The notes under the pieces: generated by a model | Databases searched by the model: none | What the model was told of the DNA's origin: nothing | What the model saw: only the letters and a program-made list of their open reading frames with translations | Source of the DNA: Orobanche coerulescens | Lineage: Eukaryota; Streptophyta; Magnoliopsida; Lamiales; Orobanchaceae | Assembly (NCBI GenBank): GCA_033398695.1 | Contig: CM065819.1 | Location: 8,729,501-8,793,500 of the forward strand | DNA: 64,000 nucleotides | Reading direction: 5' to 3' | Position numbers and translations under genes: made by a program | Shown here: positions 58,675-64,000 of the stretch, in pieces | How positions within the stretch are numbered: the first letter of the stretch is position 1 | Layout of the letters: the number at the start of each line of letters is the position of its first letter

Positions 58675-59019
58675 ATCAAAGGTCCTGGACAACTGAAAGA
58701 GCCAATTCTCCTAACCGAGGGAGTCAGAAGATCCGGAGAAACGAGGAGGGTGCATCTTAGTCACCGACTGAAGCCACATACTAGCTTCCTCTTCAGGTTT
58801 CGGGGGCGGATTCTGGCATCCACCCTGAGCTATCTGAGCAAGCTGGGCTACTAACTGCTGAAGTGGGGCAGTAGCCCCGGCGTCGTCATTGTTACCCGAC
58901 GGTACTGAGTGAGAGGCTGAGTCCGCAGAGGACTGAGAAAGTGAGCCCTCTTCATTATCCGCACCCCGACCATGGCCTCGGCCGCGTTCCCTAGCTGGTC
59001 TACCACGACCTCTCAACAT
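58675..59019 (-). pseudogene. Element D gag, N-terminal part
   Basis: The ATG at 59019 opens MLRGRGRPARERGRGHGRG, like A and B. A stop at 58711 interrupts it. The frame then continues to the F insertion and resumes at 48234 in phase once F and one target copy are removed. Confidence 0.85.
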
Positions 59020-59020
59020 A

Positions 59021-59147
59021 CTAAAGGAAGAATGAAAAGAACAAGATCAGAAAAGATTCACAATTGAGAAAGTTGGTATCACAATTCATAATTCCAAACA
59101 ACGCAAGAAAACGAATTACAGAAATATAAGAGTTCGAGGAGACTTAC
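59021..59147 (-). other. Possible leader intron just before gag (element D)
   Basis: On the minus strand a GGTT|GTAAGT donor starts at 59147 and the acceptor CCTTTAG ends at 59021, one base before the gag ATG. This matches the layout of A and B. Confidence 0.5.
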
Positions 59148-59261
59148 AACCATGGGTCGCACGAAAAGACGGTAGCATGATGATATTAGGCTCAACGACT
59201 GACTCTAATGACGCAACTGACAGACCCAAAAATTTACCGATAGCCTAGGTATTCAAAACCT

Positions 59262-59274
59262 CTCTCCGATACCA
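59262..59274 (-). other. Primer binding site of element D, initiator tRNA-Met (one or two mismatches)
   Basis: On the minus strand TGGTATCGGAGAG follows the LTR by four bases. Confidence 0.8.
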
Positions 59275-59278
59275 TAAA

Positions 59279-61442
59279 TGTAACACCCCAATTCACAAAT
59301 GGGACATTACACGCCGTAGAACCCCCGTGAGGTCTACCAGGCTAACTCATGACTCGTAAACCACAAATATATCCCAAAAGGTGCATTCAAAAAGTAAATA
59401 AGGTTGTGGCCCTGGCCAAAACATTTTAACGGAGTACATGAATCATATGTTAAATACCAATTCATCGCCCACGCAGGGGACTTAAACCAAGTTGAAAAAT
59501 AGACAATCTAACTTCAATACTCGACAAATGCAATGCCAAAACATAAAAATACAGACTCGAGCCACATCATCATGCCAGCCCATCCTTTGTGTGCGCGTCC
59601 CATGCCTGCTCCTCAGCCCTCCCGGTACCTGAAATGCATAAGACGCATTTCCCCCATTTAAGGGGTTAGCATTCGAATAGATAGTGCAAGTACACAATTA
59701 CACAACATTATATACATACACGATTCAACGCAAACAAATCATTAGGAAAAGTCATTTTAAAAATCAATATTCCAGAATATCACATTTACACCAAAACAAT
59801 ATATCATCAAGCTTTCCACATCACAATTATCCACGTTCGGTAACTCGCGACCGTACCCATTAGTATCGGCCCCCAAAGGTCCCGTCGGACCGTCCCCAGG
59901 TGAGAAACCACTTACGCGGCTGTACCCATTAGTATCGGCCCCCAGAGGTCCCGTCGAACCGTCCCCAGGTGGAAGAACATCAACGCACGCACCCAAGTCC
60001 ACTTCCGTGGCCGTACCCATTAGTATCGGCCCCCAGAGGCCCCATGCCATCCCCAGGTGGAAGAGTAACCATCACAATCGTTCAATAAACCAGTTTACAT
60101 CATTCGCATCAAAACCGTACACACATAATGAAATATAATACATGTACTTGCCTTGGATAATACGACGCGAAGGAAACGACGAAGGAATAGGTTTCGGTCC
60201 GACCAATCCTCTCAAATCCGACCCTAACACAATAATGATATACAACCAATCTCAACATCCTGAATACGAAGAAATTCATCCTAGTTCTACCCGTTGGGAT
60301 AATTCATCGAACAACACGAGTGCATAGGGAGTTGAAATCGGTCAACGGTGTAATAACGGGATTTCATCCCATCCAATAACAAGGGAATCAAGGATCACGA
60401 TTAAACTATCGAAATCTAACAAGAACTTCGGTTAAATCGGATTAAAAGGCAAGATTACCACCAAACCCTCCCCAAATTCATACTAGGGTTATAGGAGATC
60501 TTACCTTGATTCAAAGCCGAACAATAGATAATTTGGTGTTGTGGTGATGATATGATGCTAAGTTATACTTCCCAAACGGTGTTTGGATGAAAATCTGATG
60601 AACCCTCGCCTTGGAAATCGCCCCGACGCGAAGAAGAGAAGAGGAATGAGAAAATGAGTGAATTTCAATGGAAGAAAAACACAGTTATAGGTTGACTGCT
60701 TTGTGTGCCGCGGCCCAGCCGAAGTGTGCCGCGGCTCAGGGCCAAAAATTGCGCCCAGTGATCGGCAGACTGCTCTGTGTGCCGCGGCCCAGCAGAAGTG
60801 TGCCGCGGCACAGGGCCAAAACTGCACCAAGTGACTCGGCCGTGTGCCGGGGCCCTGTCGGCATGTTCCGCGGCACACGGTACAGACTACTCGGCCAGAA
60901 ATTGGACAATGTGTGTGCCGCGGCGCACATTCATTGTGCCGCGGCTCATAACCCCCTTGGGTCCCAAAATGATGAAAAAAGATCCGAGAAGAGAATAAAA
61001 GCAATAGGAATCGATATTTGGGAAACAATAACACGAAATGGAAGTACGGAAACCCAAAATGGTCCGAGGTACACAACCAAAATCGAACAAGGAACAAATT
61101 CCCTAAACTTATAGGAAATTAGAAAAACGTCCCAAACATCCGAAAATCACGATACAACGTCGGATTAACAATTCGAAACTCACAACACGCTATACTCAAC
61201 CATACCAACTCATGGAAATAGGAAAATGACGAAGTCGAACGAGTTTAATGAGAATCGAATACACAAGCAATAAAATATAACTCAAGATGAAATTACGTAA
61301 AAACATCGTCGAGACTCATCCCAACGGAGAAACTCCAAGAACAAAATAGATTCAGAATTCCAAAAAAGTGCCAAGCGAGTTGTCCGAAACGAATATACAC
61401 TGAAAATAGAAATTACCAAAAATAGAAAACACGGATATTACA
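59279..61442 (-). repeat. Element D 5' LTR (2164 bp)
   Basis: Near copy of 41801-43966 with the palindrome array at about 60704-60945 and minisatellite at about 59850-60050. Confidence 0.95.
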
Positions 61443-62014
61443 GGTCCGACGAGATCATCTTGGGATCTATGCAGTGGACGCTGGATCAATGGAATTACCA
61501 TGTATATGTTGTATCATGTTGTGGTTATCATGTTGTGTACGGTATTGTGAGTCTTCTCATAGTAGAGACTCGTTATTATTGTTGTCGTTGATGATGTTGT
61601 CTTTGTTCTTTATGAGATGTCGGATAATATGTTGTTGTATAATTATTGTACTTGTACTAGGATTGTTGTGCTAACTCCTTCGGGGGTGGGCATTTGTTTT
61701 ATGTTCAGGATACCGGAGGACGGAGAAACAACCACTAGAGCTGCATGATGACGAGGGTGCAGAGTGATGTTACGGTCAGAAGGTTTTGTCAGTTGTGTTT
61801 TGTTTTAAATAAGTACTCGGGTACGTTGTCGTTGTTGGTCGTATTTGATGTTTATTATCGGGAGTTGTCCGAATTGCATTTTCCGGACCTGTAATGTGTT
61901 AATAAACTTTTTGGTTGATATTTATTATTGCTGTTTTAAATTTCTTAGCCTAGTAAATCCTTATATCAAGGATTTACGGTGTCGTAATAATCCTGAGTAT
62001 CTCGGGGTGTTACA
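61443..62014 (+). mobile_element. LTR of gypsy family E, right part
   Basis: It resumes after the duplicated GGTCC with the minisatellite-like segment, then a double hairpin at 61658-61687 (TAGGA...TGCTA, ACTCC-TTC-GGGGGT) and a terminal hairpin GTAAATCC...GGATTTAC, ending TCGGGGTGTTACA at 62014. No internal region follows, so this looks like a solo LTR or a truncated element. Confidence 0.75.
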
Positions 62015-62202
62015 GTATTCACTTTCCAAATGCCCAATGGAGGATCAATCCACTGCACTCTGCATCACGCACAGGGAGGGGCCAAGGCTGAGAATGATCG
62101 ATCACCAGCATTCCTCACAGTCGAACAAAGGGCCAAAATTCGCCTAACAACACCATAAGGGCTTGTTCTTTCCTGTTTGAATATAAAATTACAACGCATT
62201 TT

Positions 62203-62484
62203 TCATATCAACCAGCAGCCAATTCCAAAAACAGTACGCCAATACGTCCCATTCCCCAGCATTTGGTTAGGCTTTAGGTGGAAAGCAACCGAATTAACCA
62301 AAGGCGTCGAGGGGTCGAAGAACCGAGCAACTTCACTTGAAGGAAGTAAGTAGTTCCATGTATCATGTGCATCATTGCAATCGATGAGTACATGTAAAGT
62401 AGTTTCAGTATGTGTCCCGCACATCGGACACAACTCCGAATCAGAAAGCAAGCATCTACACCTTTCACTATTTGCATATTCCAC
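62203..62484 (-). pseudogene. LINE-type reverse transcriptase zinc-binding (zf-RVT) fragment
   Basis: 94 codons contain RCRCLLSDSELCPMCGTHTE...HVLIDC, a CX2C...HX4C pattern with the ETxxHVLxxC spacing of zf-RVT domains, followed by a DTWNYLL segment. It is cut on both sides and has no start context. Sequence at 62015-62202 shows no recognisable feature. Confidence 0.6.
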
Positions 62485-62967
62485 TAAGGAAATATTTTTA
62501 CCAAAGTTGTTTTTGACCGTAGAATATCAGTGTGAACCAGTAGAGTATTTAAGCTATGTGGTTTTAAAAGGTATCTTATTTTTATTTTGGTTCACAATGA
62601 GTTATTATAAGGAATGAGTAATTTCATGGTAATAGAAAAAGATGATGGAGCTATTGACGTGAACGAGACGTGGATGTAGTGATTTTGAATGGTTGGCTAA
62701 AAGGTAAGATCGACGAGGTTATGGTGAATTTTGACATGAGTTAATATCGTGTACTACCACTATAACTTTGTTAATATTAAAGTTGACTATTTTGTCTATA
62801 CTATTGTTTGAGTATGAGTATATTGATTTTGGTTAAACTAATTTACCTAGAATACGAAATTTGAATCAATCATTTCATATTACTTGAATGAGTTAAACGA
62901 TATTGCGATGACAAAAAGAATTAGTGGAGAATGAGCAAGAGTAAAATTTTGATGAACTACCGGGTCG
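62485..62967. other. AT-rich stretch, probably decayed gypsy pol
   Basis: No open frame or motif is recognised. Its position directly upstream of a pol C-terminus suggests degenerate retrotransposon sequence. Confidence 0.3.
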
Positions 62968-63111
62968 ATTCTGGAACGACAAGTGAAGTTAAGGTTTAGT
63001 GACACGGAGTCGAAGAAGCAATCTGGGAATGGAGGGCAATATGTGGACGCGATTTCATGAGCTTTTCACACCCTAAATTTCGGGATGAAACTTCTTTTTA
63101 GGGGAGAAGGA
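62968..63111 (+). pseudogene. Gypsy element I: pol C-terminal remnant and polypurine tract
   Basis: ILERQVK (from about 62969) and then, in another frame, VKV-stop-stop-HGVEEAIWE match the chromodomain-like ends of A-D. The conserved TTTCGGGATGAAACT and the tract AGGGGAGAAGGA (63100-63111) follow. Confidence 0.65.
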
Positions 63112-63501
63112 TGTGATACCCGTAGTTGATAAACAGAATAATTTGAGATTTTGGGGAATCCTCAAATGTATTTGGTTATTATGCCAGACTTGAGAACTAT
63201 ATCATCCCGCGTTGTTTAGAGTAACGAACCTAAATTTCTGTAATTTTGGAATGTTACTATATATATATATATATAATATTTATACATCGCAAAAAAATAA
63301 AAATTATAATAACTGTAACAACAAAAATTATAATGATAAGTGCATATATATATTATACATGCACTTGTAATATAACGGTATATATATGAAAGAGATCATA
63401 TGAAAACTAATTACCTTGTGAAATCTAGAAACTTTTGTAGGCCATTGATATTAGTGGTCTAACGGTTGTAGATGAGTAGAATTATATGTATTTATGTATT
63501 T

Positions 63502-63574
63502 TTTTATTGCATTATTTGTTGCATATACTAGCGACCAGCTTGATGCAACAAATAATAACAAATATGCAATAAAA
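63502..63574. repeat. Imperfect inverted repeat (hairpin)
   Basis: ATTATTTGTTGCAT (63511-63524) and ATGCAACAAATAAT (63543-63556) pair over 14 bases. Outer arms TTTTATTGCAT and ATGCAATAAAA continue the stem after an 8-base bulge. It could be a small foldback element. Confidence 0.7.
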
Positions 63575-63882
63575 TTACTTAATAATGCAATTGATTTCTA
63601 GATTTCACCATTAAGAATGTTTCCACCATAATCAATACATTCCGATCGTTTAGGAGGGGATTAACTTAAACACACACCACTTAAACACACACCCACCTGG
63701 GAAAACAAAAGGCTGTGCACAGCTTTGGGAAAAAAAAAAGAGGGACGAGAGATAGAGAGGAGAAGGAAGAGAACAGAGAGGATTTTCCTCACTTTCCTCC
63801 CTGCAAATCTCCATCCCCGAGCAGGTAAACTTTTGTAATTCCTATACCAAAATGTTCCTTGCAATGAGTAGAACGTAAATAC

Positions 63883-63944
63883 ATATTTGATTCTACAGAC
63901 CGAGGTTGTAATAATATTTGATTCTACAGACCGAGGTTGTAATA
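63883..63944. repeat. 31-bp direct tandem duplication
   Basis: ATATTTGATTCTACAGACCG followed by AGGTTGTAATA occurs twice in a row, starting at 63883 and 63914. Confidence 0.85.
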
Positions 63945-64000
63945 GCTGGACGGGTCGGGAATCGCCGCTTGTCGTCGGGAGGCCCGTACGACCTTTCCGG

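Larger units (their letters stand above)
41801..61442 (-). mobile_element. Element D: Ty3/gypsy chromovirus, minus strand, carrying element F
   Basis: LTRs are 41801-43966 and 59279-61442, with ends TGTAACACCCC on the left edge and ATATTACA on the right, and a target duplication GGTCC at 41796-41800 and 61443-61447. Primer site, leader, gag start, pol and polypurine tract follow in order on the minus strand. Element F (48235-58669) interrupts gag. Without F the element is about 9.2 kb, the same size class as A and B. Confidence 0.95.
63112..64000 (+). repeat. Partial LTR of gypsy element I
   Basis: It starts TGTGATACCCG right after the polypurine tract and runs off the window or into unrecognised sequence. 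A (TA)n run lies at about 63258-63276. No LTR end, TATA or palindrome array can be identified; the open frame at 63661-63864 has no recognisable features. Confidence 0.5.

Noticed and set aside
63661..63864. 67-codon minus-strand ORF near the window end
   Set aside because: Biased composition opposite purine-rich sequence, no motif, no support for coding.

Overview
This window is nuclear DNA from a flowering plant with a retrotransposon-rich genome. Nearly everything is mobile-element sequence: Ty3/gypsy LTR elements with chromovirus (Tekay/Del-like) polyproteins, one Tat/Athila-type LTR unit primed by tRNA-Asp, two CACTA (En/Spm) DNA transposons and two LINE fragments. There are no bacterial features, rRNA genes or tRNA genes. 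The only sequence resembling an ordinary plant gene is an intronless LOG-type (cytokinin-activating phosphoribohydrolase) reading frame, which a retrotransposon has split.

Layout. 1-2552 is the 3' end of CACTA-1: exons of a Ptta/En/Spm-type transposase gene, subterminal repeats and a terminal repeat. 2553-4347 plus 13929-14155 are two old LTR copies of family G, the second split by gypsy element A (4348-13928, target duplication TTCGA). 14156-14214 is a scrap of minus-strand gag. 14614-28915 reads as a Tat-like non-autonomous element: LTR, tRNA-Asp primer site, a small cysteine-rich ORF, the LOG-like ORF and a tail with a G-rich tract. It is broken by gypsy element B (17694-27364, target duplication ATTGA), which landed in the PGGxGTxEE motif of LOG. 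28930-32108 is minus-strand CACTA-2 with a LINE inserted in it (17-bp target duplication). 32109-41146 is decayed gypsy element C, whose 5' LTR lacks its first 911 bp. 41147-62014 is an LTR of family E. Minus-strand gypsy D (41801-61442, target duplication GGTCC) is inserted in E, and minus-strand gypsy F (48235-58669, target duplication ACGGC) is inserted in the gag of D. 62203-64000 holds a LINE fragment, a gypsy 3' fragment and part of its LTR.

Every gag-pol reading frame is broken. F is the best preserved: its two LTRs are both 2853 bp and its polyprotein has about two frameshifts and one stop.

The most notable signal is in the LTRs. Upstream of the TATA box, five element families carry arrays of a short CG-rich near-palindrome. 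The sequence differs between families (TAGCGCACGCTA in A and B, TTACGTACGTAA in C, TGTGCCGCGGCACA in D, TTACGGCCGTAA in the Tat-like LTR). The start-to-start spacing within runs or pairs is nearly constant at 21-24 bp, about two helical turns. The LTRs of A, B, D, E and G also share a tandem double hairpin, and A, B, C, D, E and G share a hairpin near the LTR 3' end; both change sequence between families while keeping pairing. These shared architectures, and the LOG-like ORF inside a retrotransposon-like unit, are the best candidates for something undescribed.
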